Part shown: in pieces, positions 1 to 11,261 of the stretch
Layout: each line of letters opens with the position of its first letter
Numbering within the stretch: position 1 is the stretch's first letter
Assembly (NCBI RefSeq): GCF_958298935.1
Contig: NC_084921.1
Coordinates: 43,743,001-43,807,000, forward strand
Source: Phragmites australis
Taxonomy: Eukaryota > Streptophyta > Magnoliopsida > Poales > Poaceae
Direction of reading: 5' to 3'
Length of the DNA stretch: 64,000 nt
The notes under the pieces: model-generated
Told to the model about the DNA's origin: nothing
Database searches by the model: none
The model's input: the letters and a program-made list of their open reading frames with translations, nothing else
Program-made: the position numbers and the translations under genes

Positions 1-1097
1 GTCCCGTCGGGTAGCCCATTCCCTTCTATGTGGCGTATCTTGTCGGCCACGGGAAATAAGAGTCAATAAAACCAATATAATACAAAGTAAAATGGGCTAT
101 ATATCCTCAATGAATATACATAGACTTACATTAACATCAGTATCTAATAGTTAAGTTCCATTGCGTTAAAACGAAATATAAGTATTGGACATAATAATAT
201 AAATCACAAACTTAATATATGGAGATATGAATGTGTTAAAAAATATTGTCAAACGAATACATTAGAAGCGATGTTGTAATATGATTTTAGATGGAATAAA
301 AAAAGATAACTTATTTTTTCATTTCTTTTTATTAGTAAAATAATTTCTATGTCTATAATGGGAAACAAGATAGATAGGCTAAAGGATGAAAACTAACACG
401 TGTATATACACCATCAAGTTTCACGCGAAGTCCACACTGCGAGGTAATAGATCGTGCTCCTTGCTCGTCGGTATGTATGTTCTACAGGATGAACATCACA
501 TTGTCGGGGTAAGTCAATGCCGACCTATATTTTGCAGTTGGTAGACATCACCTGCTCATCCAAACACAGAAGTATCCAAGAGGAAGTGCTGCAAATGATT
601 GCAACACACACACCCACTCCAACTAGGAACACACATGTACACCACGAGCAATGAGATCACGAAGAAAAATTAGGTCTGCAGCACAGCATCATGCATGAGG
701 ATAACAGGACTGCAAGAGGAGCCAAAATGTTGTAGGATTGTACTACCTTCGTCACATAGAACAAATTTATAATAAATTCTTTTATATATGATATATTTAG
801 TATTCTCGATTTTTTCAATATTTAATTAATTGTACATAAGTTATCAATCCATTACACTTATTAAATTAAAACTCTAATTTTTAATAGCCTTTAATACAGA
901 TATTTTAGTAAAACATCATTTTGAAAACCTAAGACATTCGTTTAAGAATAAAATCAAATTTCTAAAATAATATCTATTTGAAAACGGAGGTACTACTACA
1001 ACGGTGCCCTCTACCTCTCTTGGAACCTCTTGAGTCTTGACTATTGAGTTGTGGGCCAAGGTGCGCAATATGATAGGATAGTTAATTTCTTTTATAA
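1..1097. other. AT-rich intergenic DNA, no gene seen
   Basis: I find no coding exon, RNA gene or bounded mobile element here. The DNA is AT-rich with short open frames that resemble no protein family I know. It ends at the 3' terminus of a minus-strand Helitron. Confidence 0.5.
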
Positions 1098-2150
1098 CTA
1101 GTAAGTGATCTATGTTCATAGCATGACTAGTCTCACTGTAATATTTTTTATTTTAGCTATTTTCTATAAGGTTGGTGTTATTTAGTTACAAAACACATAA
1201 AACTAGAAGACGAGATAAAAATTATATTAGTAGAAAGGAAGATTATTTATATTCTAAACTTGTACTTGAATTGTATACATGTATTAGTTCGATTCGTATA
1301 TATTTTGATCAACTGCATAATTGTGCGTCAGTTGTAGACATCCCAACAAAAATTAGAATAGATTTGCCTTGACTTTGTGTTGTGACTTACCTGCTGCCTA
1401 CCTAATACGACAATCTTGAGCTACACAGTGTTGCTTAGTATATTATCTTAGTAAATATTTTGAATTTTTTTCATTATTTTTTATTATGAATTTCAACTAT
1501 TGATTAATTGTATTTTACATAGACTACTTATTTAGGTATTTAATTTTATAATAATTTGATTTTTTCTAAGACTATATTCCCTTCGATTGCAAATGTAGGT
1601 CGTTTTAGACTTGTGCACAAGTATTAAGAAAGTAGATTAAATGACCTTGTTACCCTTCATTTATTATGTATTGGAAAAGATAACTCATTTATTTGTGAGA
1701 GTGGTAACATTTATTAAACAAGGGCAAGACGGGAACAAAAGAGAAAAAAATACATAGAAGTTCGAGAATGACTTATATTTAGAGAATAGTTGAGAATGCT
1801 AAAACGACCTATATTTGCAACCAGAGAGAGTATTTGATATGGATCATTCTTTTTTTCTATGCTAACCTCAATTTCAAATATTATTAATTTCATGTTATTT
1901 GGACTCTTTATTTAGATGTTTCGCTTCCTACACCATATGAAAATCAAGATGCTAATTTTCTATATCTTTTAATTCTGAATTTACTTATTTATTAATCTAT
2001 TTTATATGGACTCTCCGGTTTAATCTAGACTATTGGATGTCTGTAACAATGAGTGTTATAGATCTTTTTTCAGATTAATGTGGTACTTTCGTGACCTTGA
2101 AAGCGAATGTGGTGGTTTCTTTTTCCTTTCAAATATTAAGGTAATATACA
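1098..2150 (-). mobile_element. Non-autonomous Helitron, copy A (minus orientation)
   Basis: Read on the minus strand this region aligns along most of its length with the better bounded copy at 10084-10787. Its 3' end shows CTAG followed by T, preceded by a short palindrome (CTATG, spacer, CATAG). The 5' end lies near 2150 and begins TG rather than the canonical TC, probably by mutation. A Stowaway MITE (1577-1830) interrupts it. No Rep/helicase coding capacity is visible. Homology to the second copy is seen directly; the Helitron class is inferred from the CTAG-T end, the hairpin and the A/T insertion site. Confidence 0.6.
1577..1830. mobile_element. Stowaway-like MITE nested in Helitron copy A
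   Basis: About 254 bp with long inverted ends. The left end carries CAAATGTAGGTCGTTTTAG and the right end its inverted equivalent, flanked by TA on both sides, as for Tc1/mariner-derived Stowaway elements. It interrupts sequence that is continuous in the other Helitron copy, so it inserted later. No coding capacity. Confidence 0.7.
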
Positions 2151-2763
2151 TTGTCAAATACTATAAAATCAATATATATTAAAAGTACTTTGAAATACAA
2201 ATCTATTAAAATAAATTTTGTATACTTAACATGCATATAATTTGACTATTTGTTAATCAAAACTTATCAAATTTGTCTTTTTCGAATCAAAATACACCTT
2301 TACATTCTTGAATAAGGGAGTAAAAGGGTGCAGAGGAGATAAAAGGTGCCAAAACTTTTCAGTGGAAATTGGAATGCACGTCTAATTAACCAGGGAAAAC
2401 AGCAGGGTCTAGTGGCCTACCAAGCAAAGGGGAAATGTGAGACGAGACACGAGAGGCCCATGAAAAGGATGTGTACATGCTTGGTCCTCGTGCACATGTG
2501 CGGTTTGGTTTGGTTCCCTTTTGTTGCCACTGTACCGGTTCTCGGATTATTTCCGTCTTCCGTCTCGAGGAAAGCTAAACAAGCTCGGTTCGTTCCATCA
2601 CCGTGGGACACACACATGCAGTGGTTCAGCTATCACGAAGGCTGAACGCACGGCGCAAGCGAAGTGTGAAAAGGCTGCGTGTGCATTCAGTTTTCTGTAA
2701 AAACTTTGCAGAGATCTGCACCATTGAGTGACACCTTGCAACTACATGCAGCTTCCTTGATAA

Positions 2764-3049
2764 GGCCATCTCCACGGAACGAGTATCTGATGCTACAGTA
2801 GCCTATGCCTACTCCGAGCGCCCGCAAACACGCTACGTGATTTACTGTACGGTAAATTTTTTATGTAGTATGGACTGAGTTTGAAAATACATTTGGAGTA
2901 ATAAAAAGTGTAAAATAAAGTAGTCGTTGAAGATAAAAAAATATAGAATATTGTAATAGTATTAGTTGAAGCTATAATAATATTATAGATAGTATATTTT
3001 TAAAATATATGCTGAAGATTATTTTAAACCGGGCAAACTACTAATGCTC
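2764..3049. mobile_element. Possible MITE with TAA flanks
   Basis: The segment starts GGCCATCTCCA after TAA and ends in TGCTC before TAA. The terminal similarity is imperfect, but start and end resemble the common grass MITEs with three-base TNA duplications. The interior is AT-rich and non-coding. Alternatively this is unbounded intergenic sequence. Confidence 0.35.
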
Positions 3050-3179
3050 TAACACTTAATTGCATCATTTAGCCAGATTGTAGATTGTAGACAAGTTTCT
3101 TTAGTTCCTTAGATTCTGTCACTAGTGCAGTGAAGTAACAACTCCTCCTGTAAACTGTACTGCTGGACACAAAATCTTA

Positions 3180-3582
3180 GGGTGTATTTGGTTGCCTGTA
3201 TAATATCTCGTATAGTTGCATCGTATATCCTGGATGAGGTGAAACAGGTTGGGGGGAGTTGTATTTGAGAAAAGAAGAGTGTTTGTTTGGTTGTATCTGT
3301 AGATGCAGGTTGAATTTGGATTTGTGTTTGGTAGGTTGAATCTGAGACTGCATAAGAAGATTCACTTTCGCTAACAAGTGGACCCAGCCGAGCGGATGTT
3401 GCATCCCGCGAGCCAGGATCGGAGTGAAACCCGATTCGCTCGTCTCCGCGCATGCAACATTATATTTGCACAAGCAGGTGTAAGACTGCATCGGTCAACA
3501 GAGCATCCAAACGCACATCTCCATCAGTTTGTACGCATGAGCGGATGCATGCATGTGCTGATCCACCCATCCAAACCCTCCC
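3180..3582. mobile_element. Tourist-like MITE with TTA duplication
   Basis: About 403 bp bounded by TTA on both sides. The left end reads GGGTGTATTTGGTTG and the right end inverts to GGGAGGGTTTGGATG, the layout of PIF/Harbinger-derived Tourist elements. Open frames inside it on both strands have no recognisable protein and are treated as chance. Confidence 0.6.
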
Positions 3583-4295
3583 TTAACTGACCAATGTGAC
3601 TATGGGAGCATTATTGATTTTGAAACCTTCAGCATCGTCTTAGGACTGTACATAAGCACATCACTGAGCATTGGCTCCAAGTGGTCACAGTATTTGGTTC
3701 GTTCGCTAAAGTTTGCCACGTTTTGTACAGTCAAACGCAAGTGAGCCCAATTGGTGCCAACAGTAGTCAAATTGTCAAAGACCTGGTGCAAATTGAGCTA
3801 ATCCGGGTTACGTCCTACTATTAGTTCTGCTACTGCTGCTGCTACGGTACTACTCTACCTCCTACAGAAGGCACTAGCTCGGCCTAATCATTGGGCCGTA
3901 ACATAAAAGATCAGATGGTTCGAGCAATTTCACGGTTAGCTCTTATTTTGCCATCTGATTTAAATGATAGAAAAAACTATAATTTTAATAATTTAGCTCA
4001 CACACTCTTTAAAATAAATGTGTTTTCACATAGTCGAGTTTTTTTATCCTCCTCTCCGCCCGCATCCGCTGGAGAGAAGGTTGGGAGAGAGGGGAAAATA
4101 GTGGTGGTGAGCCTACTGAGGGTCAGGTACCAGCTAAGTCGCTAGCGTTTGGTTAAGCCATGGTATGAGCTTTTTGTTCGCCCTCTCTACTCCAGCTCGA
4201 AACGGAATTGGAGTTACCACCGTAAAGTTAGCTGATGTGTGCATTATTGAAGCTGCCCTAAAACTATAAATAAGGTTAGATATCGAACTAGCTCA

Positions 4296-5444
4296 GCTCG
4301 TTATGGCTTGGCTCGCTCCAGCTTGTTAACATAATAGGTTGGCTCGACTCATTAAGGAAACGAGCTAAATATCCAGCTCGGCTCGACTCGTTAATAGCTC
4401 GAGCCAGTTCGTTTAGCTCGCGAGCTAGATCCTAGCAGCGCCACAACCGCTGGTTCTTGCTGCTGGTCCTTCTGGAGCCCGGCTGGTGTGACTATGGCCA
4501 GGAGGCTACCGATGATCTTGGTGGCCATCTGCAGCACTAGGAAGAGTGCCTAAAGCAGGAAGGTGCTGATTTTTTCCACCACTGCCGAGCAGTTCTCAAC
4601 GATTTGCAAAAGCAACAAGAAGTAAGAATAATCAAAACCCAATCAAAACAGCTCAAGCTTCAAGCATCAAGAATCAAAATTGAAGCTAGTTCTCAAGAAC
4701 CAGAACCAATTGAAAGCCAGCTTCCAATTCTTGTGTGCTTGGGGGAGCCAGCCCGCTCATGTCGAGGAGGAGAAGGAAGAGGCAGACGGGCGCCGTGAGC
4801 TCGGACCGCAGGAGAAGGAAGAGGTGAATCCACTTGAGGCATAGCTGGCCGGAGGGCCTGGCCGAAGCATGGGCAGCAACGAGAGCCATGGTGCGGCGGT
4901 GCTTGGCTCCTGTGGAGAGCCATGCTGGCGACAGGCTAAGGATGAACTAGCGAGTACAATTTTGAGAAGGGTACTAGGAAGCTCTTTGTGCTCTTGGTTG
5001 GTTGGGAGACGTAGTGATGCAGCGGATCGACGTGCGACTAGATCAGGCTACTCGGAGGTGGCGAAGATGACGGGTGAGAACTCGATTTGACCGGGGAAGA
5101 TGAGATTTCTCACGGGAATCGACGGGGAAGACCCTGGGCAAACTTCCTCCGCTCTTATTGGGCTTTAGCTAAGGCGGATTTGGGCTTGGCAACCCCGGAT
5201 TTTATGGTGGTGCACTGTAGAGTGAGGAGCTCGTGCTCTGTGTTCAGCTGAGATTGAAACCAGAGAGATGGAGCAGACAATGTGTGAGAGGATAAGGATT
5301 TGACTTGATCTATCCAGAGCAGAGGAGAGGGACACTGGTTGAAGACGTGACTCGGCTCGTTAAACTAAATGGGCTAAAAAACTAACTCAACTCGTTAGAA
5401 TTTACAACCGAATTAAGCCAAATCGAACCCAGCCAGTTACGAGG
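4296..5444. mobile_element. Putative non-autonomous TIR element with gene-like cargo
   Basis: The outer roughly 100-150 bp on each side are imperfect inverted repeats built from CTCGTTA / GGCTCG words: near 4297 CTCGTTATGGCTTGGCTCG, and the inverse at 5444 CTCGTAACTGGCTGGGTTCG. The interior (about 4430-5340) is richer in GC and holds minus-strand open frames, one starting near 4889 and running about 67 codons, that look exon-like but match no family I know. Target duplications could not be defined. It could be a transposon carrying captured gene sequence, or two unrelated repeats around intergenic DNA. Confidence 0.4.
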
Positions 5445-8082
5445 TCCAGCCTTAGCTACAAAGGCTGTTGCACATGAATCTCGAACGGAATGGTTAAAGA
5501 AAAAAGCACTGTCACTGGCTACTCTGCATTGTTCGAATTAAAGTAGTAAGATTCGTTGGCCTCGGAACGGGAGCTAGCAGTAGAAGGAAACAGTTCTGCA
5601 GATCAGTACGGTACGGTGGCGTTTGTTAATCCTACTCCTTGCTAAAGCGAAATGCTAATCACAGTCGCACAGAGGACAAGAGAAACGGATTTGCTCATCC
5701 TCTAATGATAGACTCTGCCCCCATCCCGTGCCTCCAAAAATACTGCCACCGCGGGCAGCCAAAGCCCGCCACTTCCCCTCGGCATCCATCCTTTCTCGTG
5801 CGCAGCGCACCGATAATTTTTACTCCTCTCATTGACATCTCTCGTGCGCCGTACCTCTCCACTAGCTATGGTTGCTAGTAAGCCCGCCGCGCCGTAGCCT
5901 TTTACGAAGCAAAGGCAGGCGTTCGGGGGCACGCCACGGCGCGCGTACCCTCTCTGACGGCCCTGGTCCAGAGCTGCGCCTGCGCCCGGCGACCGAGCAA
6001 GGGTGGCTAGTCCTTCCGGCCGTAGTTGGTCGTAGCAGTACACGCTACGTGTGGGCCAAGTGTAGATATGGAGTCTGTATAGGTTATATCTAACTGTTCG
6101 GGTTTTAAATTCTATTTATAAGTTTGGTGGGTTAGGTATCCAATTTAGAGCAAGTGCTCATACGGGTTTGAATTTTTTCCCATGAGTGACCTATGCGCAC
6201 TCGAAATAGTACATATTATCTACTTCTAGTTCAGATCTAAATCTTGTTTTAACCCAGAACAACAGTATCCCACCCAGTCGAGGCACTCAACCTAGCACGA
6301 CTGAGCGACACTGCCATAGGGAAACAGGCCGACCGGCCGGATCCCATGCACATGCGCTGCCGCCGCCCGCCCACCCTCTCCATGTCGCTGCGACCCCTCC
6401 ACGCCTGACGTTGTCATCCCCTCCGCCACTCCACGCCCGGCGAGCAACATTATCGTCCACCCTCTCCACGAAGGAGTCACCCTTTCCACGTCATCGATAA
6501 TTAATTCATCTGAGCTTTAAATCAAGTGAAATAATTTTTTTTCTTTGTAACATGATCTACATGATAAAAATATTTATAATCATAGAAAAGTTGAATATTT
6601 TTCTGTGATAAATTGTATTTTCTAAATCTAGTTAAATGCATAATTAATTATTTGCTAATCCAAAAATTATGAAACAATTTTTTTATCTTATTACATGATC
6701 CTATTTCTTTTAAAAATACATAAAATCATAAAATAGTTATTATAACATGCATGATTATGTAAATGTATTGCAAATAGATTAATTCATAACTAACCCATCA
6801 CACCTCCAAAATTAGTGAAATCACTTTTATTAGTTTACCTATACTATATTTATGTAGAAAAAAATAATGGTACATATGAAAATGTTAATTAAAATGTTGT
6901 TTCTTAACAGGTTCACTTTGTACTTGTGAACTGTGTAAAAATCATATAGAAATTAATAAAACTCTAAATGAAGTGAAACTAATTTTATAATCCTCTTAAG
7001 TACACCCTAAACACAAAAAATATGTGTTTTTTTAAATATTTTTCTTAACGTGAACCTTACTAAATGAGCTGCACGCTTTTTAAAGCACACCTTTTCTTTG
7101 TCCCCAAACTTCCTATCTATGAAATATGATGCAAATAACATTATTTTTAAAAAAAATCACATAAGGTTCTAGAATTTTCTCTAGTGTTTTTATATTTTTA
7201 TGATTTTTGATTTCAAATTTGAAAACCGGTTGAATCATAATTTAGTGCGGACTGAATTGAGCGGTTTTCGCGAATATCAACCGGTTTTCGATGAAATTTT
7301 GAACCCTAAGCAGGAGACGTCAGATGGCTATGCACTTGAGATATTTTTTATTTTGAAAATATTTTTTTGTAAAAGTAGGCATCCGTTTGAAAAAATTATA
7401 AAAATAGACTATTATCGTCTATTAGAAGGTGTCGCCCTTATAACGTGCAACACCTTTACAAAATAAGAGGGCAACTATTTATCACTTGACTGAAATCAAA
7501 GGGGGCTTTCAGTCGGCACACCAGGGCCATCCATTCTCCATCCGATGTCCTTGTGCGATTCTTCTTCCTCTGGTCGCTCTCTTCTCTAACGTGACAGCTT
7601 CCGATCTGAGCATATCACAATGCTCCCACCCTCCAGCGTCCATCCCCATCGGTGTCCCTGTCATTGGGTTCGACACTGCCGCCTTCGCCGCGCTAACCCA
7701 TCGGCACGTGACGCTCCCGCCCTAGCATCGTCCACCGGTGGTCTTCCTGCCATCCACGGCTGATGGCTCCCGCCGTCTCATCTGCCAGCACCGCCTATCT
7801 TGCCTGCCTCCCTCAAGGTTCCTTCTAAGTTCAGAATGCATGGAACCCCACCAGAAAACCTGAAACCCTAAAGCCCACCGTCGCTTACTCACCGATGCTG
7901 GCGTGTTCACACGGTCGACTGAGACCTTGCTCCATTTCAATCGATTGTTACAGAGTAAACATGAAAAAAAAAATAAAGATACCATCCTTCCAACAGACGA
8001 CAACTTAAAAAATAAAAAAACACTACATCCTATTGCTCTTAAAATTCAAAACGCTATCAAAATAGTCATGAAAAATACACTA
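5445..8082. other. Intergenic DNA, no gene recognised
   Basis: A GC-richer patch at about 5700-6050 and 6290-6480 is followed by AT-rich sequence. Short open frames on both strands overlap one another and show no conserved motif. Near 7200-7290 there are several CGGTTTTCG/ACCGGTT words reminiscent of the hAT-like repeats at 38.3 and 55.3 kb, but no ends could be set. Confidence 0.45.
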
Positions 8083-8440
8083 TCTTAATATTTGAGTGAA
8101 AAATGAGCCTCTACATTCGTTCTCAAGATCACAAAATTACCATATTAATAAAAAAAAATCTATACCACTCATCGATATAAACATCTAATGGTTTAGATTA
8201 AACCAATAAGTCCATACAAATAGACAAAAAGAGAAAGACTCAAACAAGTACTATTAGTAAATATTATATCGTTTTATATCTCTTCGGTCTTCAACTACCA
8301 TGACTTAGACAAGTAATTCAATAGTAATACAATAACTTACGACATCATCAAATAGTAAACTATCATGTTCTAATACGTTCCGACATCTGTCACAATATCC
8401 CTATCGAATTAACATGTATCCTGTGCAGACATGTTAATAG
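8083..8440 (+). mobile_element. Helitron 5' end, copy C (partial)
   Basis: From 8083 (TC after A) the first roughly 160 bp match the 5' part of the Helitron at 10084, including the shared words ATTTGAGTG and AACATCTAA. A perfect 10-bp inverted repeat (8408-8417 with 8429-8438, ATTAACATGT) lies downstream, but no CTAG-T terminus follows, so the 3' end is missing or not recognised. Confidence 0.5.
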
Positions 8441-8799
8441 TCACAAGCAATAAATATCTCCAACTCTTGAACCTCAGCCGGACTTCAGATTGGTTTTCGC
8501 CAAAACATTGGTTGCAGGTGTACGGCCTCTCTTCCACTTCAGATTGATTTTCGCCCCTGGTCTCTCGGAGCCGTTGGATATCGGATTTGCAACCCACGTG
8601 AATGGTTGCACGGTAGCGAGACCCTTTCCGCCTGGCTTTCTCGCACGCTTGACCGCGCGCGTTGCCATCCCCCTTGACGATGCGTTGCGCCGAGCTCCGG
8701 TGCGCAGCGACATCGCCCAAGAAGGCCGACTCTAACGGCAGAGCTTTGTAGGTGGTGGGTAGGCCTTTGACGACGCGGGCAGCTCTACGCCAACGCGTG

Positions 8800-9105
8800 G
8801 TAGAGCTAGCTCTTCGCGTTTCTCCAGCACATCGATGACTCCATCGGCCGCGGCATTGAGAAGCTGATCGCGGAGGGGGCGGTGGAGCTGGTGGTGCCAG
8901 GGGTGCTGCCCATCGTGTCCCGCTGTACCTGTCCACCTGTCGCAAGCGGCCCGGAGTTGTACGGCTGTCGGAGCGGGTGCTCAGCGCCGCGCTGCAGCGC
9001 AAGATCGCCGAGCTCTGGGCCAAGCACCCATGCGTACGCATCATGTACGCCGACTACTACACGCTGGCCATCCAGTTCGTCCTCCTCGCCGGGAAGAGGC
9101 GGTCG
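8800..9105 (+). pseudogene. GDSL esterase/lipase gene fragment
   Basis: Two adjacent frames together resemble the central part of plant GDSL-type secreted esterases. First comes a segment with GIEKLIAEGAVELVVPGVLPI (8851-8913, split here as GIEKLIAEGA / VELVVPGVLPI). After a shift of frame near 8914-8920 comes PLYLSTCRKRP, then a segment with LQRKIAEL and YADYY. Plant GDSL enzymes are usually about 350-390 aa; here only about 100 residues remain, without the serine block GDS, the GxND block or the C-terminal DxxH. The stretch normally between the RKRP and LQRKIAEL segments is largely missing. A frameshift and the absence of flanking exons make it a pseudogene fragment, possibly carried by a repeat. 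Confidence 0.65.
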
Positions 9106-9599
9106 TGTAGAAGAATTTCCTCGGCTTTATACGGTTTCGCGATGAGATGTGAGTCAAAGACTTCGAAGTTTGAACCCTTCCTGACGCCTGCGAATTGGAA
9201 ATGTGAGGTTGAATAAGTAGTTGGTGCGTATTTCTGCGTTGATCATGATCAAATATTCATTCTGAATATTCAGGAAACGTTACGATTCATATTCGTCATC
9301 GAATTTCAATAAACTATATTATCATGCCAGAGTCGTCAGCTATGCTATACATTATAAAATTTCAATGTTTAGTACAAGACATATACCGTAATGCCCCATG
9401 TGTGGAATATTAGTTAGTATTCATGTCGTCACACGGAAGGAGAGGCAAAGAGTAAGTATGACACAAGCTGTGATCCTGGCAAGCCGTTTGGAATCAAACA
9501 AAGGATTAAATTAAACAACTCATAGTAGGTCTCCTCCGTTAATCTTTCTTAAAAAATCTCCTCCGTTAACATCTTATAAATTTTTGATTGAAATTCAAT

Positions 9600-10020
9600 T
9601 GCATTCCATTAGACCGATAGGCCAGACAATCTTATATTTACAAACAGGCACTTGATGAAGAAGCTGGCAGTTGTGGTTTGTATGCTACTTCCCCAATTCT
9701 CTGCAAAATTTGATAAGAACCAAAATACCGAAATGACAGCTTGTGATTAACTCTGGCTGCCACTGAGGTTTGTACATATGGTTGAAATTTCAGATATACC
9801 GAATCTCCAGGTTCAAACTGTCTGTCGGTCAGACATTTTCTTGTCCGCTTGGTGTTTCATCCGGTGTTGAGTCCATGTCAAATGTTGGTGCAACAAATTG
9901 ACCATCACTGCTCTTTCATTCGTCCATTCCTGCAGGTCTGAAATCTTACAAGCATCTATTCTGTCAGTGCCCATATGGCTAGGTTCATGACCAATAACAC
10001 CTTGGTTTTACCCATAGATC
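9600..10020 (-). pseudogene. Ty3/Gypsy integrase C-terminal fragment
   Basis: Read on the minus strand, the translation carries the region after the integrase core of plant Gypsy polyproteins: an H-rich segment, then QADKKMSDRQFEPGDSVYLK, then a stretch ending YQILQRIGEVAYK. This is the conserved GDxVxLK and G.VAYKL block that precedes the chromodomain. The fragment is uninterrupted over about 110 codons but has no surrounding pol sequence, LTR or start. It is a retrotransposon relic, distinct from the Gypsy remnant at 48-51 kb, whose equivalent block reads differently. Confidence 0.7.
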
Positions 10021-10083
10021 ACACATGCAGGGACAGATACACAGGGGGACCAAGACGCTCGAGCGCTACTGGTTGGAACACTA

Positions 10084-10787
10084 TCTATTATATTATTATT
10101 TGAGTGTTAAAAGAAATCACCATATTCACATTTAAGATTATGAAATTACCACGTTAATAGAAAAAAGTTATAGATCGCTCATTATTATGAACATCTAACG
10201 GTTTATTAAATAAAAAAGCCCATATCAAAATCAGAAACTAAAGAGTCTGTATTTTACCAAATATGATCAATATATAGCTAAACTAAAAATTAAAAATTAT
10301 GAAAAAATACAGATCAATTTCCCTACCGTTTGGAAAGCAAAATATCTAATAAAGATTCCAAATAAAATGAAATTAATAATACTTGAAATTGATGTTAGAA
10401 TATAAAAAAGAAGAGTCCATATTAGATATAGTCTTAGAAAAAAATCAAATTATTATAAAATCAAATACCTAAATAAAGAGTCCATATAAATTATAATTAA
10501 TCAATAGCTAAAATTCATAATAAAAAAATAAAAAAAGATTTTTGGCAGTTGATCAAAACATATACGAATCAAACCAATACATATATAAGATTCGGATACA
10601 AGTTTGGATCATAAATAATTTTCTATTCTACTAACATAATTTTTATCTCTTATTCAAATTTTATGTGTTTTGTAACTAAATGACACTATCTCATAAAAAC
10701 TTGAAATACTAATTTTTAATCAAATGCTATCGTGATAAAATATTATAGCGATGCTAGTCACGTTATTAACGTGTGCCACCTTGCTAG
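10084..10787 (+). mobile_element. Non-autonomous Helitron, copy B (complete ends)
   Basis: The 704-bp element begins TCTATTATATTATT directly after A and ends CTAG directly before T. Eleven bases upstream of CTAG lies a short hairpin, CACGTTATTAACGTG. A 5' TC, a 3' CTRR, a subterminal hairpin and insertion between A and T without target duplication are the Helitron signature. The interior is AT-rich and non-coding, so mobilisation would depend on an autonomous relative. Copies A (1098-2150) and C (8083) share its sequence. Confidence 0.75.
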
Positions 10788-10818
10788 TTCTGAAAAAATA
10801 TGTTGTAGAAGATACTAT

Positions 10819-10986
10819 GATATAGCTCTAAAAAATTTGAGACAAAAAATATGATTTTTATAATGAGAAATGAAAAAGATAAATTTCATTGTACACCGTC
10901 TGTCAGACTATGTACAATTAAATTTATCTCTTTTTTTCTCACTATAAAAATCATATATTTTTTGTTTGCTTTTTTGAGATATAGAT
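10819..10986. repeat. Foldback (long inverted repeat)
   Basis: Two arms of about 70 bp are near-perfect inverted copies, sharing AAAAAATATGATTTTTATA and GATAAATTTCATTGTACA-like words, separated by a short loop around CGTCTGTCAGAC. It starts just after Helitron copy B. A transcript would form a long hairpin. It is probably a small palindromic MITE. Confidence 0.6.
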
Positions 10987-11220
10987 TATACTATCCTCTA
11001 AATATATTTTTTCATAATTTTTATAACTATTTCGATAATGTTTTGAATTTTGAGAGCAATGAAACGTAACATTTTTTTAATTTTTTTAACCTGTCGCATG
11101 TTGGAAGGGTGGCATCTTTATTTTTTTAAGGTGCCGTTCTTCCGATGGGTGACATATTGTCTAATTTTGCAATTTTTTCAAACGGACATTTAGTTTTGCA
11201 ATTTTTTGATTTTCGAAATA

Positions 11221-11229
11221 AATAAATAT

Positions 11230-11260
<31 letters not shown>

Positions 11261-11261
11261 A
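11221..11261. repeat. (AT)n microsatellite
   Basis: Near-pure AT dinucleotides interrupted by a few extra A/T bases. No other feature. Confidence 0.85.

Noticed and set aside
8409..9044. A 211-codon minus-strand frame
   Set aside because: Antisense to the GDSL fragment and flanks; no recognisable domain.
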